A stretch of DNA of 64,000 bases from Proteles cristata cristata (GCA_017311185.1 JAESUZ010003171.1:1674001-1738000), one strand, 5' to 3'. Numbered from the stretch's first letter, positions 43,074 to 55,392 are shown. Made by a program: numbers and translations. The notes: generated from the sequence alone by a model not told the origin.

Positions 43074-46015
43074 GGAAACATATGTGAAGACAACGCCTTC
43101 TCTGCTTCCTACTTTTCTCGTCCCTTTCCTGAGGGACTGAGCACAGCACAGCCTAGTTGCTTAAATTAGCTGAGTGGAGAGGGAGAGGGCAAAATAGTTA
43201 ACTACAGGAAGAAAAAACGCCCCACATAAATCAATGTCACAAAATGTTGCCATGTTATACATTCCATTCCTATAGGATATGGATATGCAAGAAAATCCTT
43301 CATGTGTGCTGAATTTGTGGGCAGGAGTATCACCGAAGAAGCTGAAAAGAAATAGGGGAGATCAGGCACTTGTGGAAATGGCATTGGGGGAAAAATCCTT
43401 CATCTCTGGTCTCTCCTCATCCATAGAGAAGCCTGAGTGTCATCTGGAGGCTGAGGGCAAGGCAGCAGCAGGCATCGAAAAGAACGTGGCAGACACACCT
43501 TGCAGCGCTCTGTCAAAAAGGGTGCCCTTCTGAGATGACAAGTTACAAAACGATGTCCCATCCTCTGGGCTGACACAGCCTAGGACCAGAGAGCAAGGCC
43601 TGGCAAACGGAGGAGGGCTGCATTCCAGCCAGACAAGCCCCACCCTCTGCTCCTCCCCCCCCAGCCAGGGCCACAGGCTCTTAAGCCTCACACCAATCTC
43701 GTGACTCTTGAGTGGGAACCGGCTGCTTTTCATTACAAAAAACCACGTTGTACTTTAGGTAAGATTTCAAGGGAACCTGTTGGGGGGCATGGCTCTGAAC
43801 ACAATAGTCATGGGTAGTTAAGAAATTCAAAACACGAAACCACAAGGTCATCAGACATTAGCTGTCTGAGTACTTGGTTAACGTTGGTCTGTTGTTTTTG
43901 TTAAAGGGATCTCCACCTCTCAGGTAATGAGCCAAAGCTTGAGAACAAAACATTCAAAAAGTTCTACACCCAAAAGCTTAGTTGCTACTATAAATGGTTT
44001 TCATGTGTTATATATCGGCATTCCTCAATGTCAAAGCCACGGGACACTCTATAGGGAACACCGAACTTTAGAAGTCACCTCCCAAGGTTACAAAATGATA
44101 AACAAGAGCAGAGCAAAGACTAAAGTCGTTAAGCCAGGCCCTGCACATGCCCAATTTTCTGTTAACCCTGATCGTATCTGAAGCAAAAGCTGCTTCTAAT
44201 CAAAGGTGGTTGCATAGCTGTTATAATACTTTCCACATTGGACATTTTAACTAGCGCGTGGTGTATCAAGAGGCCTGTGCATAAACGGACTGTCAAGTTG
44301 AGCAGATGCTCTGTCAAGGAAAGCCTACATAAAAAAGAAATGATAAACCTTGAAGAAACCTCCTGCCCTCACTCCCAGTGACCCAGTGGAAAATTGCTAA
44401 GCAGGTTGCCAAGTTAACCAGATTCTAAGCTGCTCTTCACACTATGAACTGTTCAACTGAGGAGTTTTCCAGTATCATCTGAACCACAGAACATGAAAAA
44501 TTACTCCAGTGACTATTCCTGCATCTTTCCAAAGGTGGTATAGAACTGCTACCATTCTGGATGCACACAAGAGAAATTAGTTCTTTATATACACTTGAGG
44601 CTGCTAGACTGTCAATGAATTAATGAAAAGCCAGCAGAGTGTTAGGGAGGGTGGGAGAGACAAAACTAGAGTGTTTACGATCTGGCTGAGACGGTTTTGG
44701 TTTTACACACATAACCCAGAAGAAAGAACGTACTCTGGCTGTGCAGAATGGCCCTGAGGGTAGGGTCACTCTGTGAGCCACCACAGAGGAGATAGCATCT
44801 CTCGTAAGGATGGTGATACTGGGGTCAACTTGGCAATTATCTGGCCTCAAGTTCCTACAGGATAGAAGATGAGAAAGAGGTGAATACTGTGTGCAAAACC
44901 ACGTAGAAGGGACAGCAATCAAACCCTTTGAAAAGCATGACTAAGAAATTTTGGAAAATGTGAGGGTGGGTTTGATGTCAATGGGGGATTAAGATAATTT
45001 TTCACAGAAGACACAGGGCCTGCCATGCCTTTGAAGGAAAATGTAATCAGTGCCCGGATATGGATTGTTTCCATGTGTTTATTTGTCAACAGCTTAATGA
45101 AATAATGCAAAAGCAATGAGGATATCCCAGCCCTAATCTTCCAACTTGGGGTGCTAAGCAGCCCACCAGGCTTGAGGGAGCTGAACTCTATGTCCTTTCC
45201 CTGCACCAGAAAAGCCTTCAGCTCTCAGAGGCAGGTTGATAAGGTTTCATTTCTGTGGGGACTCTGCCTTTTCTCCCCAACAATACTTTTCTTGTTCTGC
45301 CCCAGCAAGCACATTACTTGAATGCCTTCTCCCCTTTGCTGGGGCCTCCTTCTTTTATAGAAAATGGTACAAGTTCCCTGTCATCATAGGGTTGGGGGAA
45401 AGGGGCTTTTTAAAAAAACAACTGTGTGATAACAATTGATAGGTCTACGTTTGCTCCATCCAGGGGCCAACACTCTGACCTTTGGTATCATGGAGGGGAT
45501 GCTACATTGGCAATCCTGGGTTCTGTCTCAGACCAGGTAATATGCTGACCCAAGATAAGAAAACCAACCCTGGCCATAGTCATCGACAATGACCCATAAT
45601 CATTTTAAAAATGTTTTGTACTGAATTCGTTAGATTATAAGGATGCTTTTGTCAGAGACACTCTCCTTAAGTCAGTCTCCTGAGATAGTGGTGGGGTGAA
45701 TAGTAAAATTATTCAGAATAACACAAGAAAAAGCAAGCACAGTTTGCCTGTCCAGCTCAATGCTTAATTATATGTAGGCTATAAATTAGAAAGATGTTCT
45801 CACCTAGGGACGGCCCAGTATTACATCATCCTGATATTTCATATGAAACACTTAATGAACCAAAACATGCTCCTTTTCCAAGGCCCTAATGACACAATCT
45901 CCATGTCTCTCCTGGTTGGCATGGTTCTTGTGCTCCATTATTAGCCATCTAAGGCTTTACAAACACCCCAAAATGTTTGTCTATTGTTAGGGAATGATTT
46001 CCCAATCTGGCTCTG
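43074..46015. other. Unrecognised unique DNA, about 2.9 kb
   Basis: The longest stretch here without a named repeat. It is moderately A/T-rich between 43740 and 45100, with TTTGTT-type motifs near 43885-43905. The 97-codon minus frame at 43440-43733, the 100-codon minus frame at 44620-44922 and the 95-codon minus frame at 44919-45206 show no domain I recognise. It is a candidate for conserved noncoding sequence, but that cannot be judged here. Confidence 0.4.
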
Positions 46016-46019
46016 AAAA

Positions 46020-46330
46020 CTAGTCACTTTAAATCTTCATTCATTGATTTATTCAATCACCACTCATTCATTTTTTATCCAAAATTACCTGAGGACTTTC
46101 TGTATGCCATGAACAATGGTAGGCATCAAAAATAGATGTACTGCCCTCAGGGAGCATACAGTCCAGTGGCTGAGACAGAGGTTAACAGATGATTATGGCA
46201 CATGCAAAGAAATTAAATGGCAGAAGGGCATACAAAGGGAACACAGAGGAGGGGTTGTGAAGTTTACTCTGTCAGGGATGGGAAGGCCTCATAGAGAGGA
46301 GAAGATGATCAGAGAACCATCAGTCATTCC
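46020..46330 (-). repeat. L2 LINE 3' end, reverse
   Basis: Reverse L2 order: TTCATTCATTGATTTATTCAATC, CTTTCTGTATGCCATGAACAATGGTAGGC, ACTGCCCTCAGGGAGCATACAGTCCAGTGGCTGAGACAGAGG (46141-46182), then a GGGAACACAGAGGAGGGG block and GGGAAGGCCTC. The match extends over about 300 bp. Confidence 0.8.
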
Positions 46331-46633
46331 CAGGAGTTTTGATTTTCCTATTCCCCATTGGACCTAACCATACAGCAGTTTATAATTATAAGGATTCTAA
46401 ATCCTCAAAAATCCTTCCCTAAGATGCCAACAGTTATTGCCAGGCTGGCTGACTGTAGCCATAGTGCTCTGGCATTGGCAAGCTGTTGCTGGCTGTGCAA
46501 TCACCAGACCCCAAGTCAGCCAATCCCAGAGAAGAACTCTTTTAGGCCTACCCTCGTTCTGCAAAGATCTCCACCATACGACAGGGCCTATGTATTCTCA
46601 GTCATTATATGACTGTATTAATGTTGGTTATTT
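46331..46633. other. No recognisable feature
   Basis: Mixed sequence; the plus frames at 46358-46664 show no known motif. Confidence 0.45.
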
Positions 46634-46881
46634 AGAAAAGAAACAAGTAGAGATGCCTGGGTAGCTCAGTCGGTTAACTGTCTGACTTCGGCTTAGGTCT
46701 CACAGTTCTTGGGCTCAAGCCCCGCATCGGGCTCTGTGCTGACAGCTAGTTCAGAGCCTGGAGCCTGTTTCAGATTCTGTACCTCCCTCTCTCTCTGACC
46801 CTCCCCTGCTCAAGCTGTCTCTCTGTCTCTCAGAAATAAATAAAAACATTTAAAAAATATTTAAAAAGAAAAGAAACAAGT
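46634..46881 (+). mobile_element. Felid tRNA-Lys SINE with TSD
   Basis: Element 46649-46866 with a 15-bp perfect TSD AGAAAAGAAACAAGT at 46634-46648 and 46867-46881. The head starts AGAGATGCCTGGGTAGCTCAG; a short deletion in the middle of the head alters spacing to the B box (GGGCTCAAGCCCC). CT repeat and AATAAATAAAAAC tail follow. Confidence 0.95.
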
Positions 46882-49085
46882 GGGTTCCTGTGAGCCTTTC
46901 CTTGGCTCCTATTCCTGCCCACACTTGTCCTTTGGCCTCTTTCCTCTCCCCTCCAGGGTACTGAAAGCCTCCACTTTTTCTCCCTTCCTGCTCACTTCCC
47001 TGAACAGAGTGATGTCTTCCTCCTGTTTTCTAAAACAATGGATTACAAAATGGCTGGAGAACCAAGGCTCTGCTTACAGGAATCAGGGAGAGTTTTGAGG
47101 ATGGTTCAAAGATAGAAGGACAATAGATTTTCCTACATATGTAGGTCATCTATTTTGCCTGTCGTTAGTGGGAGATTTCTTCTTTGCTTCTTAAGAAATT
47201 ATCTGTAGTCTATGCCATCAGCCACCAAAATTCCCAACTTGTCCAGTTCCAACCAGACATGCTTCAGTCACATGCAGCCATTGGGATATGGATGCTGGAG
47301 AAGATCCTTTGAGGCAGGATTGCATAATACTCTCTCGGGCCTCTCAGTTGTGCTAGGCCCATTGTAGCCTTCCTGTAAAGACCTGGCCAAAGCACCAAGA
47401 AATTGTTCACACATGGTGTGAAGAACAGAGAGCTGCAGCTGGGTTCCCAAGGAGCTGCAGTATCCAAGGCAGAGGAACAGGGTCCTACCATGGACAGTGA
47501 TATGTCCAGAAGGTTGGAGAGAATGAAAGGGGTGAAAGGCATCAGTCATGCCAAAAGGATGCACTGATGCCGCATGTTGCATGCCTGAAGGAGGCCAGAT
47601 ACACAAGGCCTGAGTGTATATCTACTGGATTCACTGATCAGGAGCCTATTCATGAGCTCAGCAAGCAGTTTCAGTGAAGTGCCATAGGCAGCAGCCAGAT
47701 TACAGTGACTCAGAGTGGACAGTGGTGGTGATAGTTGCACAGGGAAGTCGGCTTCCCCTGGGGCCACCATAAGGCAGCCCAGGAGTGTGGTGGTGGAAAG
47801 CTCAAGACCACTGTGGCAGGGCTGGAGAAGGTGCTCACCTAGAGATATATGAAAGGTCCCCTATTTTTCATACCAATTGTATCAAGTAAAGGGGATGCAT
47901 CTTCTATCTACTCTTGGTCACTTGTTCTTGTCCTGACTCCAGCTGCTGAGGTGTCTTCAGGAGGACACCTAGACAAGTGCTCCTCAGCCTGGAGGCCAGG
48001 ATGTCAGGCCACCATAGCTAGGGAGGAGCCAACAGAATTCTGACTGTTGAATTCTGGCTCAGCTTTGGGCAACCAGAGACAGGCTTAAGGATGACCCCAG
48101 GTTGGCAGCCCCGCTAAGAGCTGCTGGGACTGGAGGGACCTGCAGTCACTGGGCCCCGTTACTTGGGCTTCCTGTTCAATCAACAGGGACAACACACACC
48201 AGGCAGTGCCAATGTCAGGATCCCCCCCTTGGGTTTCTGCTTTTCTCTTTTATCATCACATGGTTGTTGTGATTGCTGTTAGCACTATTACCATCATCAT
48301 CATTATTGTAGTTGAATCTGACCCAATGGGATTTGGAGGCCAACATGGAACACTGATGCAGCACAAAGGCATTTTTTTTTTATCTTGCCTGCCTCATATA
48401 TTAAGTTTCAGTTTTATGGGATTAAAACCAGCTGAGGTCTGAGGGCCTCCTCAGGCCCACTTGACGACCTTCAGGCGTCTTGCTGTGGTTTGCCACCCAC
48501 AGCGGTGAAGACCCTTCTGGGATGCAGACATCAGGGCCTTAGAGAGGCTGGCAGGCGGGTGGTCTGGAGAAGCCTCTAATTAAAGCTCTTCAGACCTGCA
48601 GCCATGGGACCCTAACCTCTGTTTCTCAGTGTCTGAACACATCTCAAATACCAGATCCTTCACAGGACCTTGAGGGACACAAAACCCAAAAAGTAAGGGG
48701 TCTGCACTGAGGGAGAGCATGGGGGCTATTATCGGGCTGGAAGCCAGGTCTGGTTCACAGTCACCCCGGTTCTTCAGATGGCAAGCATCTGTGCTAGCCC
48801 AAGGGAGGAAGAAAGGGAAAAGGGCGCAAGAGTCACCATCATGGTCTGGGGACAACTGTACAAATAAACGCCTGGGAAAAGGACCATAAAAGGGCCCTTC
48901 TAGAGTTCCTTTTCAGGAAATCATGGCATCATCCCTAGGGCTCCCTGGCAGATTCGATGCACCTTCTGGCTGGAGCTCTCGAGTTGAGTTAGCATGCATA
49001 CCCCTTCCCCCCTACACTTTCCATTTTGCTCTCAGAGGCCCTGTCAAGGCTTCCTACACTGAAAGTCCCTCTTTGTAAAACAATT
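46882..49085. other. Unrecognised DNA, about 2.2 kb
   Basis: No named repeat. On the minus strand, frames at 47546-47770, 47268-47606 and 47264-47542 run in sequence with little gap, but I recognise no domain. A short ATC/ATT repeat lies at 48290-48308 and a T run at 48372-48380. Confidence 0.4.
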
Positions 49086-49089
49086 GTCT

Positions 49090-49210
49090 GTGAGAAGTGT
49101 TCATTCATTCAATAAAAATACATTTATTAGATTTCTCGTGTGCACCTGCTTAAAACACAATGCCCCAAAAGAGATTCATCACTGATTGCCCCTTAGAGAT
49201 GGCTTTCACA
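49090..49210 (-). repeat. Possible L2 or MIR 3' fragment
   Basis: TGTTCATTCATTCAATAAAAATACATTTATTAGATTTCTCGTGTGCACCTGC resembles the reverse terminus shared by L2 and MIR (cattcattcaacaaatatttattgagcacc). Too short to classify. Confidence 0.45.
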
Positions 49211-50310
49211 CTGGGAATGAATTTCAGACCTCTATCTGATAGGTAGAGAGCCAAGGGTATGTGGTGGCAGAGTGGTAGGCAGGTAGCTGGTGGGCAGGTG
49301 GGTCGAACAGGATCGGGCCTTGCCTACTGCACTCCAAGACTTCCCAAACTTCTTGGGTGCAAAACTCCTTTGATGTCATAGCAAACACCAGAGCACACTT
49401 TGAGACTACTTTCAACTTGGACTTTCTGGAGGCTATGATATGTGTCCCTGGAGCCAGGATTCCAAAGCAGGATGTCCTGGTTCCAAAGCATTTGCTCCTC
49501 TAGCTTTACTTCAGGCTGAGTTCTCTCTTGCCTGCACATGTTCATGGGACAGCATGCATCCCTGGGTTATCTTGGAAGATGTCTGGGCCTGGGGACATGC
49601 CATCGGATGTGCCGAGAAGGTGAGCTGGAACAAGGAAGCCTACAGAAATGAACATGGCAAAAATCAGTCTCTATTGGGCCACAGATAGGTGCTTACCCAC
49701 TGGGCTCAGTTTTGGTTCTTCTTTCATAGAGGGAATATCCATGCAGAATCCAGGGGCCAATGGACACCATTTTTAGAGAATCCGTTGGTCTCCTGGGTGC
49801 TCCAGCAGATGTTGTGGAAAGGAAAATGGATAAAACTGAGAAAAGAGCAGCCCTATGCTAGGAGTAGCTGCATATCACTGCGACATACCAGAAAGGAATA
49901 GAAACTGGTCTCCTACAGAAGAAACAAATTTAGGAATGAGAGGAACAGCTTTTTTTTTTTTTTTTTTATGGAAAGTATGAAGTGTAAGATCAGAAGAAAG
50001 GAGAAGCAAGCAGAAAGAAAAAATACAAACAAGATACTAAAACTGAAGAGAAAATATATGATGTTAAGAATGAAGAAATGACTAATGCACAAAAGATACA
50101 CTGTCAGAGAATAGCTAGCCTCTAACTTGGGTTTTGTCAAGCTTCTCTGAAAGCTAAGCCTATTTTCACAGGCCATGATTGAGAAGGGTCATCCAGGCTT
50201 CCTCAAGCATGTGCACTTGCAGAACATCAGTGACACTCAGAAGGGGTAAGGATGGAATCGAGTCTAATTGGACCGCAGTATATCAGACCAAACCTTTCAT
50301 CCAATAAGCT
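49211..50310. other. Unrecognised DNA with a poly(T) run
   Basis: A T run of 18 lies at 49951-49968 without a recognisable retroposon body next to it. Frames such as 49440-49688 (plus) and 49913-50176 (minus, low complexity) carry no known domain. Confidence 0.45.
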
Positions 50311-50527
50311 CACAAATGTATGTGGATTCATGTCTTATTTCTGCAACTTACAGCTTTATGACTTTGGGCAAATTTATTTAAATTGTCTGGATCTTAATCT
50401 CTTCATCAGTAAAATGGATTTGTTACCTACCTCTTTTGGTCATTGTGGGGTCTACATTAAATAAGATAATGTTATGAACACCTAGTAATATACCTGGCAC
50501 ACAGCAAGCCCTTACTAATGTGATCAT
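50311..50527 (-). repeat. MIR SINE, nearly complete, reverse
   Basis: The reverse MIR order is clear: CTGCAACTTACAGCTTTATGACTTTGGGCAAATTTATTTAAATTGTCTGGATCTTAATCTCTTCATCAGTAAAATGGA (50341-50418), TACCTACCTC, CATTAAATAAGATAATG, and ATACCTGGCACACAGCAAGCCCTTACTAATGTG at the end. Confidence 0.88.
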
Positions 50528-51415
50528 TCTACTTATCCATCTGGATTTCCATATTTAATTACATTTCCTGGAGCAAAATATCTAGACACCTCAAAAACTT
50601 AGAGTGAACTTAAAAATCAGGCAAAGCCCAGTTAACATCTATAGGTATTCAGCCATGCTTCCTTACAGTGGTTTGACCAACCTTCAAATGGCCAGAAAAT
50701 ACATCCCACTACTCCCAGCCCTCACCTCTGTAAATAATGTTCAGGTTATTGTTTTCGGCCACTATCCCTTTGATATGGGACTCTGAGCTTGCGAATGGCA
50801 TCCTGCAGCCAGAGTATTAACAAATCCTAGCTTATCTCTCACCTGCATGTGGTGAATGGTTAGGACACACTATATTACCCTCTGTGCTCTAGCACTGCTG
50901 CCATTTAAACTCTGTAGTCAAAATTATTTGAGGTGTGTAATATGTAATGTGGGTTTTAGTTGAACATGTAAAGAACCTACACGATGAGCTCTTCACTCAA
51001 TAGGCTTACATTGATGAAGGCAGAGTGCTCCATAGCACAGACATTAGAATTAGTTCTTTACTGTTCTTTGTATTTTCTATTGGGGCAAATGGTTTTCTCA
51101 ATGAAATTGCTCCTCTGAAATGGTATGAAAATTAGAAGGGAAATACACACTTTTACTTTTCATTTAATTTTTCATAACAAATATAAGTAAAATAAGATCA
51201 ACATACATGCAATGTACACTGTGTAAATAAAAAATACTATGTTATATGCATAATGTGCCTTAAGGATATGAAATATATGTTATATAGTACATATCTAAAA
51301 AATTATTGTGTGTACACAAAATATTATAAAGATCACATAGTAACTGTGGTAAAGGCAATAATGTAACCATGCAGTTCATTTGCTCTCCTAGCCTATCTGG
51401 TAAATGGACTTTGGT
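50528..51415. other. Unrecognised A/T-rich DNA
   Basis: No named repeat or exon. Strongly A/T-rich at 51150-51330. Confidence 0.45.
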
Positions 51416-51419
51416 GAGA

Positions 51420-51725
51420 AATGATACTCATCACTTTCAGATCTAATTCTAGAAGAACAAATGTGATTCTCTATGCTTCTCTTTCCTTCTGCTTTGGCAA
51501 ATGAGCTGTGTGCCACATTGGTGTAGCAACAAGACGGTGGAGCATCCATTGCTGGATTCCAGGAGCAGAGCCCCTCTTTCCTTTCCTACCCAATCTCTTG
51601 GCTGACTCACAATAGCAGGTAACATGAAGAATATATCTTTGTTATGTTAAGCCACTGAGATGGTCCAATTAATTTTCTATCCCAATATAACTTATCCTAT
51701 CCTGGCTGACATAACCACTATCCCT
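51420..51725 (+). repeat. MLT1-like LTR, decayed
   Basis: The 3' part is recognisable: ATATATCTTTGTTATGTTAAGCCACTGAGATGG at about 51631-51663, then a decayed end block TATAACTTATCCTATCCTGGCTGACATAA. The upstream part is weakly matched, and boundaries and subfamily are uncertain. Confidence 0.5.
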
Positions 51726-51864
51726 TGGAATTCTCTAAATCAAAACTCAAGTAGAGCTTTAAATTCAGAGTGAAGAGTAGCAGGTGTTAGAAACAATGAT
51801 TGCATTTTATTGTCCTTTTCCAATTTGATGTTAAAAATCAAGTAATCACTCAATTTTATTAAAA

Positions 51865-52101
51865 ATATTTAAATGTAGGGGCGCCTGGGTGGCTTAGTCG
51901 GTTAAGCGTCCGACTTTCACTTAGGTCATGATCTCGCAGTTCGTGGGTTCGAGCCCCGCGTTGGGCTCTGTGCTGACTGCCAGCTCAGAGTCTGGAGCCT
52001 GTTTCAGTCTGTGACTCCCTCTTTCTCTGACCCTCCCCTGCTCGCGCTGTCTCTCTCTCTCTTAGAAATAAATAAAACATTTTAAAAATATATTTAAATG
52101 T
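51865..52101 (+). mobile_element. Felid tRNA-Lys SINE, full length, young
   Basis: Element 51877-52089 with a 12-bp TSD ATATTTAAATGT at 51865-51876 and 52090-52101. Head GGGGCGCCTGGGTGGCTTAG, intact A box (TGGCTTAGTCGG) and B box (GGTTCGAGCCC), and many CpGs kept (GCGTCCGAC, CCCCGCG). Very close to the 13-kb copy, so they share a recent source subfamily. Confidence 0.97.
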
Positions 52102-52495
52102 TTCCCTCTTAAATCTGGGTAATTTTGTTTAAAATTCCAAACTCTTTTATCTGGATGAGGTTTAAATGCTTTTAAGTCTATAAGTCTATTCCTCTTATTT
52201 CTAGACTGCCTTTCAAGCAAAGGAAATTTCCCTAATAACTAATAAGAACATTTCCCAATCTAGTGAGGGAGAGGCCTTGTAGGTGTGTCTCACTTATACT
52301 AAAGAAGGTATTTTTATGACATTCAGATAATTGAGCTAATGCTTATAATGTAAAAATAATAATGATAAAAATGAGAACAGCAGCCCTCTGCCAACATTAT
52401 GGTTTATGGGAGACAAAATGAAATGGTGAAGGAAACATTTTTCACAATTCATCACTATAGCTGGATCCAAGTGATACAGGAGGAAGCAAACACAG
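52102..52495. other. No recognisable feature
   Basis: A/T-rich mixed sequence; nothing recognised. Confidence 0.45.
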
Positions 52496-52499
52496 TTCA

Positions 52500-52640
52500 G
52501 TGGTTGGGGTTCGAGACTATAAAGTGAGAATAATGTACTGCTTGCTGACTGCCTTATTTCACAGGGGTTTTCTGAGGATTAAATGGTTAAAACACTTTGA
52601 AGATGACAAATGCTTAAGGGCTAGGCATTATTATTATCTG
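52500..52640 (-). repeat. MIR fragment, reverse
   Basis: AAGTGAGAATAATGTACTGC, then CAGGGGTTTTCTGAGGATTAAATGGTTAAAACACTTTGAAGATGACAAATGCTTAAGGG, the reverse MIR 5' half (gggttgttgtgaggattaaatgagttaatac). Confidence 0.65.
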
Positions 52641-53800
52641 AAACTATTATTACATCAATTCCTTGTGTAATCAAGTATTATTATTGGAAGCACTGCAAGA
52701 AAATCTAATCTTTGGAGATTTTCAGCTCTATTTGCAGAACAAAGGGGCATGGGTATCATTCATCCTAAGTACTTTAGACATGTGAATCAAGAGTATCTAG
52801 ACAGTGAGTGAATATTTCTTGTTTGCCCATATTTCAACTAATAAGAACGTTGTATTTATTGGCATGATCCAAAAAAGCAATATGGTACTTTGGGGAGGAA
52901 AAAACTCACAAGATTTAGATTCTAGAATAAGGTGAAACTAAAATGGAACTCACCCAAATATTTTCAGCTGAGATTAAAACCCCTCCTGGCTATTTGAATA
53001 AATTGTTCTTTAAGTAATTAAAACTGTAACCTATGGTCTTTAGTAAATTCTAGTAATTTCTCTGTAGTCAATTTCAAGTATTTCCTAGCTGGCTTCTTTC
53101 CAAAGAGTACACCTGTGTGTTAGTTGAACAATGTCTTACTGAAAGATGAAATGAACTAATTTTGTTTGATTTGGATCTTAGTTAAAACTCTGAAGTTAGA
53201 TATTTATATGCAGAGTCACATAAAGAACACTAGCTTAAATTATTCCACCAGGGACTATAATAAGATTTCCATTTAGCTAATAGAACATTGGAATATGCTT
53301 AGCTAATGAAAATGATTTATCTCTGTTTTTCTATCAAACACAAGAGTTGGAGGAGGAGCAAAGAACTATTATTTTAAGTCTAGAACTTCTAGTGTTTTAA
53401 CTTTCTTCCCTTCTGTGCTACATCTTCTTCCTAAATTTATTCACTTTTGTTTCTGAACTTTGAAAAGACCTTGATCTATTTTAATTCATGAAACTCAATA
53501 AAACATTGTTTTGGCTTTAAATAATTTTTTAATGCCTTTGATCCCTCTTTTCCATGTAAAATAAAAGCCTAATGTTTCCTATTAAATGGAGGGAATAAAG
53601 TTTATTCCAATAACTATTTTCATTTTATGAGGGTAATTTAAGTTTTCACTTTTGTGCATTAATTATATGGGATGTCATAAATGTTGGAAGATGGGATTTG
53701 TTTATGTTTCCAGTTTTGATCTCGGTTAGTTTTTTCTTTGTATGGAACTAACACATAAGAGCACGGGTCCCACCAGCCACCCCTGTCCCACCTGCAGGTG
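52641..53800. other. Unrecognised A/T-rich DNA
   Basis: No named repeat or exon. Contains TAATGTTTCCTATT at 53570-53583, of which 13 bases also occur in the 3' tail of the nearby L1. Confidence 0.45.
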
Positions 53801-53808
53801 TGTGCAAT

Positions 53809-54915
53809 AAGAATATGGTCCCATTCCCTCCTCAAGATTAAAAGCTTCTGCACAGCCAAGGAAACAACCCAGAAAATTAATAGGCAACCAACGGAATGGG
53901 AAAAGATAGTTGCAAATGACATATCAGATAAAGGGTTGATATCCAGAATCTACAAGGAACTCACTAAACTACACGCCCGAAAAACAAACAACCCAGTGAA
54001 GAAATGGGCAGAAGATATGAACAGACACTTCTCCAAAGAGGACATCCAGATGGCCAACAGACACATGAAACGATGCTCAGCATCGCTCCTCATCAGGGAA
54101 ATACAAATCAAAACCACACTGAGATACCACCTCACGCCAGTCAGAGTGGCTAAAATGAGCCAATCAGAGAACTCTAGATGCTGGCGAGGATGTGGAGAAA
54201 CGGGCACCCTCCTACACTGTTGGTGGGAATGTAAACTGGTACAGCCCCTCTGGAAAACAGTGTGGAGGTTCCTAAGGAAACTAACAATAGAACTCCCCTA
54301 TGACCCAGCAATAGCACTGCTAGGAATTTACCCAAGGGATACAGAAATGCTGATGCATAGGAGCACATGTACCCCAATGTTCATAGCAGCACTCTCCACA
54401 ATAGCTAAAACCTGGAAAGAGCCTAAGTGTCCATCAACAGATGAATGGATCAAGAAGATGTGGTTAATCTATACCATGGAATACTACATGGCAATGAGAA
54501 ACAATGAAATCTGGCCATGTGTAGCAACATGGATGGACCTTGAGGGTGTTATGCTGAGCGAAATAAGTCAGGCAGAGAAGGACAAATATCATATGTGTGC
54601 ACGTATAGGAGGATTAGGAGGAACTTAACAGAGGACCAAGGGGGAGAAGAAGGGCGGAAATGGTGGGGGAAAGGGGAAGAGGCAAACCATGAGAGACTCT
54701 TGAATGCTGACAAAAACTGAGGACTGGTGGATGTGGGGGGGAGGAGGGGTGGGCATGGAGGAGGGCACTTGTGGGGATGAGCACTGGGTGTTATGTGGAA
54801 ACTAATTTGACAATAAACTATTTATAAAAAATAAAAAATAAAAAAATAAATAAAAAAATAAAATAAAATGTTTCCTATTTAAAAAAAAAAAAAAAAAAAG
54901 AATATGGTCCCATTC
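53809..54915 (+). mobile_element. Youngest L1 in the window, 5'-truncated, 18-bp TSD
   Basis: Element 53827-54897 with a perfect 18-bp TSD AAGAATATGGTCCCATTC at 53809-53826 and 54898-54915. It carries the end of ORF2 (open to its natural stop at 54628), the 3' UTR with its G-rich part (54640-54760), the AATAAA near 54812, an A/T-rich tail, then a 12-base non-A segment TGTTTCCTATTT (54869-54880) and a second pure A tract (54881-54899). The long perfect TSD and the open frame indicate a recent insertion. Confidence 0.97.
53827..54628 (+). pseudogene. L1 ORF2 C-terminal fragment, open frame
   Basis: The open frame runs 53798-54628 (276 codons), but its first ten or so residues come from flanking DNA; L1 sequence begins at about residue 11. 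It holds the C-terminal part of ORF2, including the Cys-His motif C-x3-C-x7-H-x4-C (C128, C132, H140, C145) followed by [17 protein letters not shown]. Endonuclease and reverse transcriptase domains are absent, so it cannot mobilise anything. The intact frame reflects young age, not selection. Confidence 0.95.
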
Positions 54916-55223
54916 ACAACTGTACTACAATTCCTCAACAATCATACTTTCCATGGCCCCACAATGGCCTCCAAGGAGCCCCCATCTTGCTGTCAGAACA
55001 TGCAAGCTCTCCTCACCCTTGGATGTGTGGGCTTTACACAGTCTTGATGAGAAGGGATATGGCTGATTTCCCCTGCCATCCATGTTTTCTGGGGCCCAAA
55101 CCTGGTCAAGGTTGGGAGAGATACTTCAGTTTATGAAAGGAGACTTCTAATTGTATGTTCTATGCTGCCTATTTCACCTCCCCCTTGGGGAAAGTAATAA
55201 ATGTTTGTGATTTTTTAAAAAAG
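54916..55223. other. No recognisable feature
   Basis: Mixed sequence. It contains AGTAATAAATGTTTGTGATTTTTTAAAAAA at about 55193-55222, which could be a retroposon 3' end, but no body is recognised. Confidence 0.4.
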
Positions 55224-55354
55224 AATATTCAAGGGTGCCTGGGTGGCTCAGTCAGTTGAGCATCTGACTTTTGATTTTAGCTCAGATCATGATCCCAGGG
55301 TTGTAGGTTTGAGCCCCATATCGGGCTCCATGATCAGAGTGCAGCCTGCTTAAG

Positions 55355-55392
<38 letters not shown>

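Noticed and set aside
47264..47820. A leucine-rich, PRAME-like pseudogene on the minus strand
   Set aside because: A short LSTLSHCNL segment suggested it, but no further blocks of that family follow in order, so I do not name it.
53798..54628. The 276-codon frame as a host gene
   Set aside because: It is the C-terminal end of L1 ORF2 within a TSD-flanked, 5'-truncated insertion; the first residues come from flanking DNA.
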